NCBI RefSeq assembly: GCF_024347215.1
Contig: NZ_AP025282.1
Coordinates: forward strand, 4,216,001 to 4,280,000
Direction of reading: 5' to 3'
DNA from: Aliamphritea ceti
GTDB taxonomy: Bacteria > Pseudomonadota > Gammaproteobacteria > Pseudomonadales > Balneatricaceae
Length of the DNA: 64,000 nt
In this document: positions 45,501 through 54,716 of the stretch, one piece after another
How the letters are laid out: each line of letters begins with the position of its first letter
Position numbering within the stretch: position 1 is the stretch's first letter
The notes under the pieces: model-generated
Databases searched by the model: none
Told to the model about the DNA's origin: nothing
Seen by the model: the letters and a program-made list of their open reading frames with translations, nothing else
Program-made: the position numbers and the translations under genes

Positions 45501-47234
45501 TCAGAAGTTCGGTAACGATCGCCAGACAGCCCGATTATCAGTATTTTCAAGGCATCCCAGAGCATCCCAAGTACACTGTCCCTCAAGCAAGGTCAGCTCA
45601 ACACGGGTTTTATGCAACACACCTTTAAGATCAATTTCGAATGGATTCTGATCAAGCACAATCAAATCCGCAGACTTACCCACTTCAATAGAACCGGCCG
45701 TTTCTTCCAAGCCCATCGAATAAGCACCATTAAGTGTCATGACACGAATGGCTTCTTCCAAACTTACCGGCTCGCCATGAAATACATCATTTGAAGCACT
45801 CATGGGGTTTTGTCGGGTAATCATAGCTTCGAAGCCAACCCATGGATTGATATGCGAAACCGGCCAGTCAGTACCCATAACAGCAATGCCACCTGCGTCC
45901 AGTACCCCTTTAAAGTTATACATTCGGGGCCAGCGTTCTTCACCCACATTAAGCCTTGCATCAGCAAAAGGAGATGGATACCACCCAACTGGAGAAAACT
46001 CAGCCGTCACATTCAATTCAGCAAAACGTGGCAGATTTTCATCAAGGAGATTGGTTGAATGCGCGCATTGATGCCTGATCCCCTGACCGCCATTACGCTT
46101 ACGCGCTGCAGCAACCGCATCCAAAAACAGATCAGAAGCACCGTCACCGGTACAATGTGCAATGACACGAATACCTTTGCGGTCCATGTCCGCAACCATA
46201 TCGGTAATATGTTCAGGAGTCAGATTAAGACCACCCCGCCATTTTTTCTCACCCGGCCAGGGGCTAGAAAGATAAGAAGAACGGGATTCGTGAGTACCAT
46301 CGAAGTGGAACTTAACTGCATTGGCATTTAAACGGTTACTGCGATAGTAATGCCGTTCACCGGCCAGTAATTCCCAACGGCGCTTCACCGGGAAAATATC
46401 ATCCTGCCAGCTAATTGCCGCTTCTACCCTGGCGCTCATCAAACCCGCATCATCCACTGCTTTCAGAGCGTTAAGACGATGCTCACAGACATGCACGTAT
46501 TTGGTACCAACAACTCCCCGCCCAGCCTGATAGTTAAGACCATCCCGGTAGGCACGCTCTAATGCATGTGCCGGTGTGGGCGGCATTGCCTGATAAACCA
46601 ACGAGTAAGCACCATCCACCAGTATACCGGTAGGTTCACCGGTCAGCGGATCACGCTCAATATATCCATTACCCGGATCTGCTGTATTAGCATCAATTCC
46701 CGCTAGCTCTAACGCTTTACTGTTAGCCAGCATACATCCCCAGGAACGGTCATGAATCGCCACCGGACGGTCAGCAATGAAGCTATCCAGCCAGAAGCGG
46801 TCAGCAGAAATTCCCGCCTGCTTAAAGGTATAGCGCACAAAAGACTGACCGTAGATCCAGGCATTATCAGTATGCTGTTCACCATACTCAACAATTGCCT
46901 GCTTAACCTGCTGTGGCGTAGGGTCTTCCATACCGACATCAAGAAAGCCTGCATACCCTGGTGCCAACGCCAGATCCGGATGGGTATGCATATCGTAAAT
47001 ACCAGGCATTACAAAACGGCCCTGCAAATCAATCATAGCAGTTTGCCCACCCGCCATAGACTCCAAAGCTTCCCGGTTACCAACAGCTACAAACTTGCCT
47101 GCCCGAATCGCGACTGCTTCCGCCCAAGGTTGGTCTGGATTCACCGTATATATTTGGCCGTTGACTAACAGCAAATCAATGTCGCCCCCAGGAACTGAGC
47201 AGTTGGATGAACTGAAGTCTTGTATGGCTTTCAT
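45501..47234 (-). CDS. Amidohydrolase family protein (YtcJ/NfdA-like)
   Basis: About 577 residues. ATG 47232-47234 has GAGGA eight bases upstream; the longer frame to 47297 lacks a site. It has LPGIYDMHTHPD-like metal motif (MPGIYDMHTHPDL), KFHFDGTHESRS, VIAHCTGDGASDLFLDA, RHQCAHS and GTDWPVSHINPW, and it ends with GKSADLIVLDQNPFEI. YtcJ-type enzymes hydrolyse amides, formamides or cyclic amides using bound metal. It sits 38 nt upstream of the COG0523 gene and after the ureohydrolase gene on the same strand. The substrate is unknown. Confidence 0.9.
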   Translation of the reverse strand: MKAIQDFSSSNCSVPGGDIDLLLVNGQIYTVNPDQPWAEAVAIRAGKFVAVGNREALESMAGGQTAMIDLQGRFVMPGIYDMHTHPDLALAPGYAGFLDVGMEDPTPQQVKQAIVEYGEQHTDNAWIYGQSFVRYTFKQAGISADRFWLDSFIADRPVAIHDRSWGCMLANSKALELAGIDANTADPGNGYIERDPLTGEPTGILVDGAYSLVYQAMPPTPAHALERAYRDGLNYQAGRGVVGTKYVHVCEHRLNALKAVDDAGLMSARVEAAISWQDDIFPVKRRWELLAGERHYYRSNRLNANAVKFHFDGTHESRSSYLSSPWPGEKKWRGGLNLTPEHITDMVADMDRKGIRVIAHCTGDGASDLFLDAVAAARKRNGGQGIRHQCAHSTNLLDENLPRFAELNVTAEFSPVGWYPSPFADARLNVGEERWPRMYNFKGVLDAGGIAVMGTDWPVSHINPWVGFEAMITRQNPMSASNDVFHGEPVSLEEAIRVMTLNGAYSMGLEETAGSIEVGKSADLIVLDQNPFEIDLKGVLHKTRVELTLLEGQCTWDALGCLENTDNRAVWRSLPNF

Positions 47235-47380
47235 CAAAAATTCCTCAACAAAAAATGCCCTGACTATCTCCACCCGCGTAGGTAGAAAACTCATCATCAG
47301 AGCCGTTTAACTTAAGCTTTTTCTAGCATTTCATTTATTATCAGGCACAGGCCGGGCTGTACCTCAGGCATATAGCAGCA

Positions 47381-48337
47381 CTAGTCCTGATACTTCACTG
47401 CAGGCAATACACACAACATCTCATACAGCAGATTAGCGCCCAGCAAGGAAGTATTACCGGTAGTGTCATAAGGCGGAGACACCTCGACCAAATCACCACC
47501 AATGACATTCAAACCCCGACTGCCACGGATAATTTCCAGGGCTTGCGGAACAGTTAGCCCGGCAATTTCAGCGGTACCTGTGCCAGGCGCATAGGCCGGA
47601 TCGATACCATCAATATCGAAGGTGATATACACAGGTCCACCAGCAACCTGTTCACGTACTTCATCCATTAAGCCTGCCAGAGATTTATTCCAGCACTCTT
47701 CAGCCTGCACCACTCTGAAGCCCTGCTCTCTCGACCAGTCGAACTCTTCTGAAGAATATCCAGTGCCCCGTAAACCTATCTGGACCACCCGGTTACCATC
47801 GAGCAAGCCTTCTTCCATCGCCCGGCGGAACGGCGTGCCGTGGGCAATTTTTTCACCAAACATATGGTCATTGATATCGGCGTGGGCATCGACGTGAATT
47901 AATCCGATCGGGCCATGCTTTTTAGCCAGTGCCCGCAGTATCGGCAAGGTAATAGTATGATCCCCCCCCATGGTCAAAGGGATACAGTCATGACTGGCTA
48001 TCTCTGTATAGGCCTGTTCAATAATTCCCATGCTTTTTTCAAGATTAAAAGTATTGATCGCCACATCCCCAATATCAGCAACCTGAATACTTTCAAATGG
48101 CGCCGCACCGGTTGCCACATTGAAGGGTCGCAACATCCGCGATTCATCACGGATCTGGCGAGGAGCTAAACGTGCTCCCGGCCGGTTAGATGTACCTATG
48201 TCGAACGGAATACCAACAAAACAGGCATCCAGACCCTCTGCAGTTTCCCGGGATGGCAGCCGTAACATAGTTGCAGGACCACCAAAACGCGGCATTTCAT
48301 TGCCGCCTAAAGGCTGATTGAATTTCTTTTCAGTCAT
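47381..48337 (-). CDS. gbuA: Agmatinase-family ureohydrolase, guanidinobutyrase-like
   Basis: 318 residues. Manganese ligands are in LTMGGDHT (His127), HVDAHAD (Asp150, His152, Asp154) and FDIDGIDPAYAPGTGT. The N-terminus QPLGGNEMPRFGGPATM, the segment FGEKIAHGTPFRRA and the long C-terminal SPPYDTTGNTSLLGANLLYE closely resemble Pseudomonas GbuA, which splits 4-guanidinobutyrate to 4-aminobutyrate and urea. Agmatine or another guanidino acid remains possible. It lies 90 nt after the TRAP permease gene on the same strand, so the imported substrate may carry a guanidino group. Confidence 0.9.
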   Translation of the reverse strand: MTEKKFNQPLGGNEMPRFGGPATMLRLPSRETAEGLDACFVGIPFDIGTSNRPGARLAPRQIRDESRMLRPFNVATGAAPFESIQVADIGDVAINTFNLEKSMGIIEQAYTEIASHDCIPLTMGGDHTITLPILRALAKKHGPIGLIHVDAHADINDHMFGEKIAHGTPFRRAMEEGLLDGNRVVQIGLRGTGYSSEEFDWSREQGFRVVQAEECWNKSLAGLMDEVREQVAGGPVYITFDIDGIDPAYAPGTGTAEIAGLTVPQALEIIRGSRGLNVIGGDLVEVSPPYDTTGNTSLLGANLLYEMLCVLPAVKYQD

Positions 48338-48427
48338 AAAAACACCTCAACACTACAGCTTTGATAATCAGTCAAAAAAATGATCTGTAGATAATTTTGA
48401 AAATGAAAATTTTCCTGCCGTAACGTC

Positions 48428-49750
48428 CTAGCCAAACAATAGATTAGGCAACCACAAAGCAATCTCAGGAAACATAAAGACCAGTGCCAACCCACCAATT
48501 TGCAGCGCGACAAAGGGCAGGGCTGATTTATAAATATCCATAATTGTGATCGATGGCGGAGCAACCGAGCGCATATAAAAGAGATTGAAACCGAAGGGCG
48601 GCGTCAGATATGCCGATTGCATACTCAAGATGAACAGCACCGCAAACCAGGTTGTGTCATAGCCCAACTCTCTGACAATTGGGATAAACAGAGGTATGGT
48701 GATAAACATGATGGCAAAATCATCCAGGAACATCCCCAGTACGAAAAAGCACACCACCATAGACAGCAACACAAAGGTCGGAGTTAAGGTTGAGTCTTCA
48801 ATAAACTCGGCCACCAACATACCTGCACCAAGCCCGGTATAAACCTTACTGAAGAACACTGCGACTAATGCTATCCACATCAGCATGCCCATCAGACGAG
48901 TCGTCGACAACAACACATCGGTCATCATTTCGCGGTTAACCCGACCATGCAGCGCGGCGATTAACAGAGCGCCACCGGCACCGATCGCGGATGCTTCTGA
49001 AGGTGTGGTAATCCCCATGATGATGCAACCTAATACGGTAACTATCAGCAAACCAGGCATTATGAGGTGCTTCAGCGAGCGGAGTTTTTCCGCCAGATCG
49101 CCCCGGTCTTCTGCAGCAATAGCAGGCCCTAAAGACGGATTAGCCCGGCAGCGTATCAATACATAGGTGATATAAATAACCGCCAACATCAGACCCGGCA
49201 CCATGCCTGCGGCAAATAATTTACCGACCGATTCCCGGGCCAGAAACGCATATACGATCATTAAAATGCTGGGAGGGATCAGAAAGCCTAGTGCACCACC
49301 GGCCATAATAGTTCCGGTGACCAGTTTTTTATCGTAACCACGTTTCAACATCGCTGGTAAGGCAATGATTCCCAGGCTGACAGTCGCCGCACCGGACACG
49401 CCAGCCATTGCAGCGATAAGAGCACAGATAATTACTGTTCCTATACCTAACCCGCCGGGGATTCCCCCCAACAGCTTTTGGATCATAGAAAACAGATCGT
49501 CGGTTATTCCCGAACGTTGTAACACCAGCCCCATGAAGATAAACAGTGGCAGTGATACCAGCAGGAAATTATCCATAGCACTGAAAGCTGAATTAACCAG
49601 CAGGTCAAGACCTGCAGGGCCCCACATAAAGTATGCCGAACCTGCGCCGGAAATAAGTAATGCCCATGCTAACGGCGTGCCTATCAGCATAAAAAAGAGC
49701 ATAGATAAAAACATGATAACCGTGACGGTCATCGGATCCAGGCCATCCAT
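48428..49750 (-). CDS. dctM: TRAP transporter large permease (DctM type)
   Basis: About 440 residues, 12 or so membrane helices. ATG 49748-49750 has GGAG six bases upstream. It contains the family landmarks MFLSMLFFMLIGTPLAWAL, SGAATVSLGIIALPAMLKRGYDKKL, GTIMAGGALGFLIPPSI and FGFNLFYMRSVAPPSI. It forms the Na+-driven transport channel with the small subunit encoded 48 nt upstream and takes substrate from the 50341-51360 binding protein. Confidence 0.95.
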   Translation of the reverse strand: MDGLDPMTVTVIMFLSMLFFMLIGTPLAWALLISGAGSAYFMWGPAGLDLLVNSAFSAMDNFLLVSLPLFIFMGLVLQRSGITDDLFSMIQKLLGGIPGGLGIGTVIICALIAAMAGVSGAATVSLGIIALPAMLKRGYDKKLVTGTIMAGGALGFLIPPSILMIVYAFLARESVGKLFAAGMVPGLMLAVIYITYVLIRCRANPSLGPAIAAEDRGDLAEKLRSLKHLIMPGLLIVTVLGCIIMGITTPSEASAIGAGGALLIAALHGRVNREMMTDVLLSTTRLMGMLMWIALVAVFFSKVYTGLGAGMLVAEFIEDSTLTPTFVLLSMVVCFFVLGMFLDDFAIMFITIPLFIPIVRELGYDTTWFAVLFILSMQSAYLTPPFGFNLFYMRSVAPPSITIMDIYKSALPFVALQIGGLALVFMFPEIALWLPNLLFG

Positions 49751-49798
49751 CAATGACTCCTGATATATTTATAATTGGGTGGAAAAACGCGGATACGA

Positions 49799-50338
49799 TT
49801 AACTATCAGATGCAGCGAGTCTGCTGCGCGGATCATCGATCTCGATGCCGAGCATCTTAGTTATGCTGCGAATAAGTTCAGCGAATAACTGCAAAATAAG
49901 CAGGCCAACAGCGACAGGTACTGTTGCTTTAAAAGGGTAAACAGGAGGTTGCCAGGTACTCTTTGAAGAGAACTCTCGGATCTCCCAGGAGGCGATCGCA
50001 AAATCCAGCGACAACTTGAAGAACACTAGCATGCAGAGAATAGTCAGCAGCAAACCAAAGGTATCCAGTAAGCCTTTGGTTTTCGTACCTAAATGGCTAT
50101 AGAGGACATCACTGCGGACATGCGCCTGCTCTTTCAGTGTATAAGCACCCGCCAGAATACAGAATGAGCCATACAACATAGTGCTGCTTTCATGTGCCCA
50201 TTCGGTTGGAGCCCCCAGCAGATACCGGGAGCCAATTTCAAACAACAGTACTCCGAGCATCAACAGGGTTAGCCAGCGGATCCCCCGCCCGACTAAGTCG
50301 GACAGGCCATCCTGGAATTCCAGATATTTGGAAATCAT
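49799..50338 (-). CDS. dctQ: TRAP transporter small permease (DctQ type)
   Basis: 179 residues with four helices and the DctQ core ESSTMLYGSFCILAGAYTLKEQAHVRSDVLY, here cited in parts: ESSTMLYGSF, then AYTLKEQAHVRSDV. Second gene of a dctPQM set; it starts 2 nt after the binding-protein stop, implying coupled translation. It associates with DctM in the inner membrane. Confidence 0.93.
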   Translation of the reverse strand: MISKYLEFQDGLSDLVGRGIRWLTLLMLGVLLFEIGSRYLLGAPTEWAHESSTMLYGSFCILAGAYTLKEQAHVRSDVLYSHLGTKTKGLLDTFGLLLTILCMLVFFKLSLDFAIASWEIREFSSKSTWQPPVYPFKATVPVAVGLLILQLFAELIRSITKMLGIEIDDPRSRLAASDS

Positions 50339-50340
50339 GC

Positions 50341-51360
50341 TTACAACCGACCTTGCTTCTTAGCATTGTCGCGTAAAATCGCAACTGCTTTAGCATTCCG
50401 ATCAGAACGTCCCGCCTCTTCATTCCATACTTTCTGCGCTGCGGTGGTGATACGCGTTGAATCTTCATCAGAAAGCGCACTTACAACGAATGTATCCTGC
50501 TTGAGGATCTCTTCATCACTACCAGTGAAGACCTGATGGGCATCCTCGGCCATTTGTTTCGTGGCACGGGTCAAAACATCTTTATGTTCATCAGACAAAT
50601 TATCCCACTTGCTCTGATTCATCATGTATGTCTCGGTCCAGCCCGGCGTCAACATATTCAGTGTCGTATAGTACTTAGCTGTTTCATTCAGTTTCAGTGA
50701 AACATAATCGAATGGCCCGCCATAAATAACACCATTAATAACTCCGGTACTCATACCTACATAGAGCTCCTGAGATGGCAGATATACAGACGGAATTTCA
50801 AGCTCTTTAAGTACTTTTGCAGCCTGTGGAGATGCCCGGACTTTCATTTTTTTCAGATCATCAAGAGTATTCACCGGATCTTTCGTCAGCAGATCATAAC
50901 GGCCACCAAAACCGGTTGTAATATAATGCACACCTTTTTCGGCATACGCTTCACTCAAAAGATCTGAGAATCCCTGGTTAAAGAACAGGTCTTTGGCTTC
51001 ATCAATGGTAGACCAGGCACCGGGCAGACCTGCCTCAAGATTACCTATGTCCATCTGGCCGGACCAGTAAGCTCCGACGCCATGCGCCATATCGATTGTG
51101 CCCTTAGACACACTATCGACCATTTGATCACTGCTGACCAACTCACCAGCACGGAACAACTGGATACGCAGAGAACCGCCACTCCACTCTTTGACATTCT
51201 TCACAAACGCTTTATTAACCGAATCCATTTCAGTCCCGAAATAAGTCTGAAAACGCAGACGTACTTTGTCTCCTGCGATGGCATTTGATTGAATAAATGT
51301 GGAACACACCAGAGCGGCACAGGTACCTATTGCGCCCTGAATAAGCTTACGACGATTCAT
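50341..51360 (-). CDS. dctP: TRAP transporter solute-binding protein (DctP type)
   Basis: 339 residues. The leader MNRRKLIQGAIGTCAAL has a twin-arginine-like motif and a cleavage site near SNAIAG. The mature protein has the DctP hinge pattern: LDDLKKMKVRASPQAAKVLKEL, where the conserved Arg binds the ligand carboxylate, then LYVGMSTGVINGV and YYTTLNML. The ligand is therefore an organic acid, possibly with a guanidino or amide group given the operon. It is first gene of the leftward operon 51360-42835. Confidence 0.94.
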   Translation of the reverse strand: MNRRKLIQGAIGTCAALVCSTFIQSNAIAGDKVRLRFQTYFGTEMDSVNKAFVKNVKEWSGGSLRIQLFRAGELVSSDQMVDSVSKGTIDMAHGVGAYWSGQMDIGNLEAGLPGAWSTIDEAKDLFFNQGFSDLLSEAYAEKGVHYITTGFGGRYDLLTKDPVNTLDDLKKMKVRASPQAAKVLKELEIPSVYLPSQELYVGMSTGVINGVIYGGPFDYVSLKLNETAKYYTTLNMLTPGWTETYMMNQSKWDNLSDEHKDVLTRATKQMAEDAHQVFTGSDEEILKQDTFVVSALSDEDSTRITTAAQKVWNEEAGRSDRNAKAVAILRDNAKKQGRL

Positions 51361-51706
51361 AATCGACTCCTTAATAATTATTATTGCGGTCTACTGCCTG
51401 TGTGCTCTTTATTACCATTCAGGCTGTTCTACTTACCCTACAAAAGGATCCTGAAACTGGATAGCATATAGTTTTCATAAGATCATTCCTTTAAGTCATG
51501 ACCTATATCACTCACTAGTACAGACTCATATATTCGCGGACCTATACTCCATATCCAGCGACGATCCAAACTTCAAAATTGTCGAAAATTCATATATGTA
51601 AGTTGATTTTTAAATCAAGAGCCTGATTTCTTAATCCTTTAAAAACTGCAGAAAACCTCTTATTCTTAGGCTAAAAGTCTTTGATGTAATTCACTGAAGG
51701 TGCCTG
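51361..51706. promoter_or_regulatory. Divergent control region between dctP and LysR
   Basis: 346 nt without a gene between the TRAP operon and the LysR gene. A perfect palindrome TTGATTT-tt-AAATCAA lies at 51603-51618, about 90 bp before the LysR start, and is a candidate LysR site. AATT-rich imperfect repeats precede it. Confidence 0.45.
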
Positions 51707-52612
51707 ATGCGTCGTCACATCCCATCGACAACAGCGTTAAGATGTTTTGAATCCGCAGCCAGGCATGAAAGCTTTACCCAGGCAGCAGAAGAGTTATGTC
51801 TAACCCAAAGTGCCGTCAGCCGGCAGATCAAAAAACTCGAGGACATGCTTGGCTGCCCATTGTTCGAAAGAGTAAAACAGCGCCTATATCTGACTAAAAC
51901 TGGCAAAGAATACGAGCAGAAAATTTGCAGTATTCTGGAGCAACTTGATATAGCAACCACAAGCATCAGGCAGAAGATAAAAGGCCGGCTGAGAGTCGGC
52001 ATCGAAGATTCTCTGATGACCCATTGGCTAATCACAAAATTGAATGACTTACAGCTGCAGTTTCCAGATATTGAAACTGAGTTTATCAGCGATTTGCATC
52101 TACTCTATGATCTGCATGAAGGCTTCGATATTGGGATTTTAATGGGCGATGGACAGTGGACTGATCTGGAAGCCTATTATCTAATGCCAGAACAGCTAGT
52201 CGCTATTTGCACTCCAGAATTGCTCACTAAATACGGTTCCGTTAGCAGCATGAAAGACATATTGAACTATCCCTTTCTTCATCATACTGCGACTTCTTCC
52301 GGAACGGTCATGTGGCTCACTGAAGCGGGTATGACTGAACCGGAAATTCAGGCTTTACCCGGTCCCCGCTTCAGTAATTTCAAATTGTTAGTTAAGGCCG
52401 CTAAAGAGGGGCTCGGTCTGACCATTGTTCCTAAGTTTTTAGTGGCGGGGGCGCTACGCAGGAATGAGCTGGTAATGCCGTTCGCAGATGCGATGATCTG
52501 TAAAGAAAGTTACTACGTGGTGATTCCAAAAAACCTGGTCAATGAGCATAAAGTCCAGGCATTTGCCGAATGGCTACTGAGCTGGAAATCTGCACCGATC
52601 AATCCTAGATAA
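51707..52612 (+). CDS. LysR-family regulator of the TRAP/ureohydrolase operon
   Basis: 301 residues. Helix-turn-helix ESFTQAAEELCLTQSAVSRQIKKLE, then LF.RVKQRLYLTKTG. The effector domain carries RVGIEDSLMTHWLITKLNDL. It is divergent from dctP, so it probably controls that operon. It is a close paralogue of the LysR at 41057-41974, which lies at the other end of the same cluster. Confidence 0.92.
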   Translation: MRRHIPSTTALRCFESAARHESFTQAAEELCLTQSAVSRQIKKLEDMLGCPLFERVKQRLYLTKTGKEYEQKICSILEQLDIATTSIRQKIKGRLRVGIEDSLMTHWLITKLNDLQLQFPDIETEFISDLHLLYDLHEGFDIGILMGDGQWTDLEAYYLMPEQLVAICTPELLTKYGSVSSMKDILNYPFLHHTATSSGTVMWLTEAGMTEPEIQALPGPRFSNFKLLVKAAKEGLGLTIVPKFLVAGALRRNELVMPFADAMICKESYYVVIPKNLVNEHKVQAFAEWLLSWKSAPINPR

Positions 52613-52630
52613 CTTCTGGATAAATATCTG

Positions 52631-53521
52631 CTATCGCAGCAACGTCCTTACCCAGTCAGAAAAGACCCTCGCCCGGTCTGACAGTAATGAATCCTTCAAC
52701 GTCAGCAAATAATACTGACTGGAAGATCGTAATCCTTGGTCTGATAACTGTATCAGACTCCCAGACAATAAATCCTCAGCGACTTCCAGATCCTGAGCCA
52801 GGGCAATTCCCAATCCCTGCTTGGCAGCAGTCAGCATCGTCACAACATTGGGTAGAAACAGCTGTTCCTGAACAGGACTCAGACCCACACCAGCATCGGT
52901 CAACCACTGATTCCAACAGCTACCATCATCGGAATGCAATAAGCGATAAGCTGATAAGTCCCCAGGCTTTAACGAAATAGAAGCACCGGATATAAACCCC
53001 GGCGCACAGACCGGATAAAAATGCTGCTGGCGCAACACTTCTGCCTGGTAGGTTCCGGTCGCCGGCAAACCATTAAAAATCCCCACCTCAATATCAGCAT
53101 CAATCTCGTCACCGGGTTGCAAAGCCAGCAGTTGCAGCTGTATTTCAGGATATCGCTGAATAAAACTCCCTAAAGCAGGCACGAGCCAGTTAGCCGCAGT
53201 ATCGGCACTGCAACCGACCGTCAGCCGACCCTCAAGACTTTGCGGGTCCAGCGCCAGAGTTGCCTGTACCATATCGTCAAAAATGCGGTGCAACTCATAA
53301 TAGTAACGCTGTCCCTGAGGGGTAAGTTGCAGCCGATTATGCTCACGAATGAACAATTCAATCCCCAGCCGTTCTTCTAAAGCCCGTACCTGATGACTCA
53401 CTGCACCATGAGTGACTCCCAGCTCCTGAGCGGCCAGACGCATACTCAAAAGCCGCCCGGTAACTTCAAAAGAGCGAAGCGCATTCAAGGGCAACCCGCG
53501 TTTATCAAGCTTCACCATCAT
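52631..53521 (-). CDS. LysR-family regulator (GcvA-like) divergent from ureohydrolase
   Basis: 296 residues. Helix-turn-helix SMRLAAQELGVTHGAVSHQVRALEERLG and LFIREHNRLQLTPQG, the GcvA-type DNA-binding region; the effector domain follows. It starts 112 nt from the divergent ureohydrolase gene at 53634 with a palindrome between them, so it most likely regulates that gene. A second ATG follows directly after the first. The gene is convergent with the LysR at 51707, 18 nt apart. Confidence 0.92.
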   Translation of the reverse strand: MMVKLDKRGLPLNALRSFEVTGRLLSMRLAAQELGVTHGAVSHQVRALEERLGIELFIREHNRLQLTPQGQRYYYELHRIFDDMVQATLALDPQSLEGRLTVGCSADTAANWLVPALGSFIQRYPEIQLQLLALQPGDEIDADIEVGIFNGLPATGTYQAEVLRQQHFYPVCAPGFISGASISLKPGDLSAYRLLHSDDGSCWNQWLTDAGVGLSPVQEQLFLPNVVTMLTAAKQGLGIALAQDLEVAEDLLSGSLIQLSDQGLRSSSQYYLLTLKDSLLSDRARVFSDWVRTLLR

Positions 53522-53560
53522 ATAAAAAAACTCACCAGGAACTATAAAATTACTCGATTG

Positions 53561-53576
53561 TGTATATTTTTATACA
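53561..53576. promoter_or_regulatory. Palindrome between LysR and ureohydrolase
   Basis: TGTATA-tttt-TATACA, a perfect 16-bp inverted repeat 40 bp from the LysR start and 58 bp before the ureohydrolase start. It is a candidate LysR operator. Confidence 0.5.
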
Positions 53577-53633
53577 GATCTATTTTCTATCTGGCAAAGC
53601 TACACCGATATAAAGCCCCAGAGAGACGACAAG

Positions 53634-54716
53634 ATGGCAAATCCAATCGATAAAACCAAGCTAAAAAAATTGGCCGACATGGCCAATAGATCACTTTATG
53701 AAAACTCAGACCCTGCATTCGTTTCTTTCTTCAGCCGTACTATCGAAGAAGGTGTAGAAACCGTTAGTAACGGTTTTAATACCCTGGGGATGTTCCGGGC
53801 TCCTCATAGCAAAAAACTCAACGGTGTTGATATTGCTTTAGTCGGCTTACCCTGCGATCTGGGCGTACCTAACCCCCGACCTGGTACTCGGAAAGGCCCT
53901 GAAGCGGTGCGTTATTGGTCACTGGACAGAAACATGGTGCATTACGCTTCAAAAATCTGCCCCTTTGAGATCTGTAATGTCATTGATTACGGTGACGTCG
54001 AACCTAAAACAGACCAGTACAACCTGGCTTCCTGGCTTGATGCTTTCGCCACGACATATCTGGATTTTAAAGCTAATAACGTAGTTCCCCTCAGCATAGG
54101 CGGCGAACATACCTGCACCTATCCTATTCTCAAAGGCCTTTCAGACAACGGCAACCAGCCTTTAGCCTTAATTCATCTGGATGCCCATGCGGATACAGCC
54201 ACTAATTTTGGCGGTACCCGTGTATCAGATGCCACTGTATTCCAGTGTGCAGCAGTCGATGGATTCATTGATCCAGATAAAACGATACAAATTGGCCTAC
54301 GCGGTCGTGGGGTTCCCCGAGCTGACTTCTCCCATAAATCAGGTATGCGAGTACTCTATGCTGATGATGTGCAGGACAAAGGTATTCCCTGGGTTCTAAA
54401 ACAAATTAAAGACGTCATTGGTGATAGCCCCGTATATTTATCAATAGACACTGACGTCTTCGACTGTAGTTGTATGCCAGGTACCACATTGCCCGAACCT
54501 TTCGGCCTGACGGGCACTGAAGTGCGCGACATTATCCGGGGTTGTCGTAATTTGGACGTAATCGGTGCTGATCTGATGGAACTCAGTCCACCTTATGACC
54601 CAACAGGTATGTCCGCCTGCCTAGCATCAGGTATCGCCTTTGAACAGTTCTGTATATTAGCTGAAGCACGTGCCCGTCGCACCGGAGTAGAAAATAAAAC
54701 CCACTGGCCCGTCTAA
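53634..54716 (+). CDS. Ureohydrolase (arginase/agmatinase superfamily) with divergent specificity loop
   Basis: 360 residues, about 40 longer than GbuA because of an N-terminal extension of ~60 residues before the core. Metal ligands are kept: SIGGEHTC (His159), HLDAHADT (Asp183, His185, Asp187) and SIDTDVFD (Asp272, Asp274). The loop after these reads CSCMPGTTLPEPFGLTG in place of the agmatinase DPA.APGTGTPE..GLT: Pro is replaced by Cys and the loop is changed, so the substrate is probably neither agmatine nor arginine. The recently described nickel-dependent guanidine hydrolases are N-terminally extended ureohydrolases and are one possibility. It is regulated by the divergent LysR (inferred). 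Confidence 0.88.
   Translation: MANPIDKTKLKKLADMANRSLYENSDPAFVSFFSRTIEEGVETVSNGFNTLGMFRAPHSKKLNGVDIALVGLPCDLGVPNPRPGTRKGPEAVRYWSLDRNMVHYASKICPFEICNVIDYGDVEPKTDQYNLASWLDAFATTYLDFKANNVVPLSIGGEHTCTYPILKGLSDNGNQPLALIHLDAHADTATNFGGTRVSDATVFQCAAVDGFIDPDKTIQIGLRGRGVPRADFSHKSGMRVLYADDVQDKGIPWVLKQIKDVIGDSPVYLSIDTDVFDCSCMPGTTLPEPFGLTGTEVRDIIRGCRNLDVIGADLMELSPPYDPTGMSACLASGIAFEQFCILAEARARRTGVENKTHWPV

Noticed and set aside
51361..51706. Guanidine (ykkC-type) riboswitch before the TRAP operon
   Set aside because: I could not find the conserved hairpins or ACGR loops of guanidine riboswitches; only palindromes are present.
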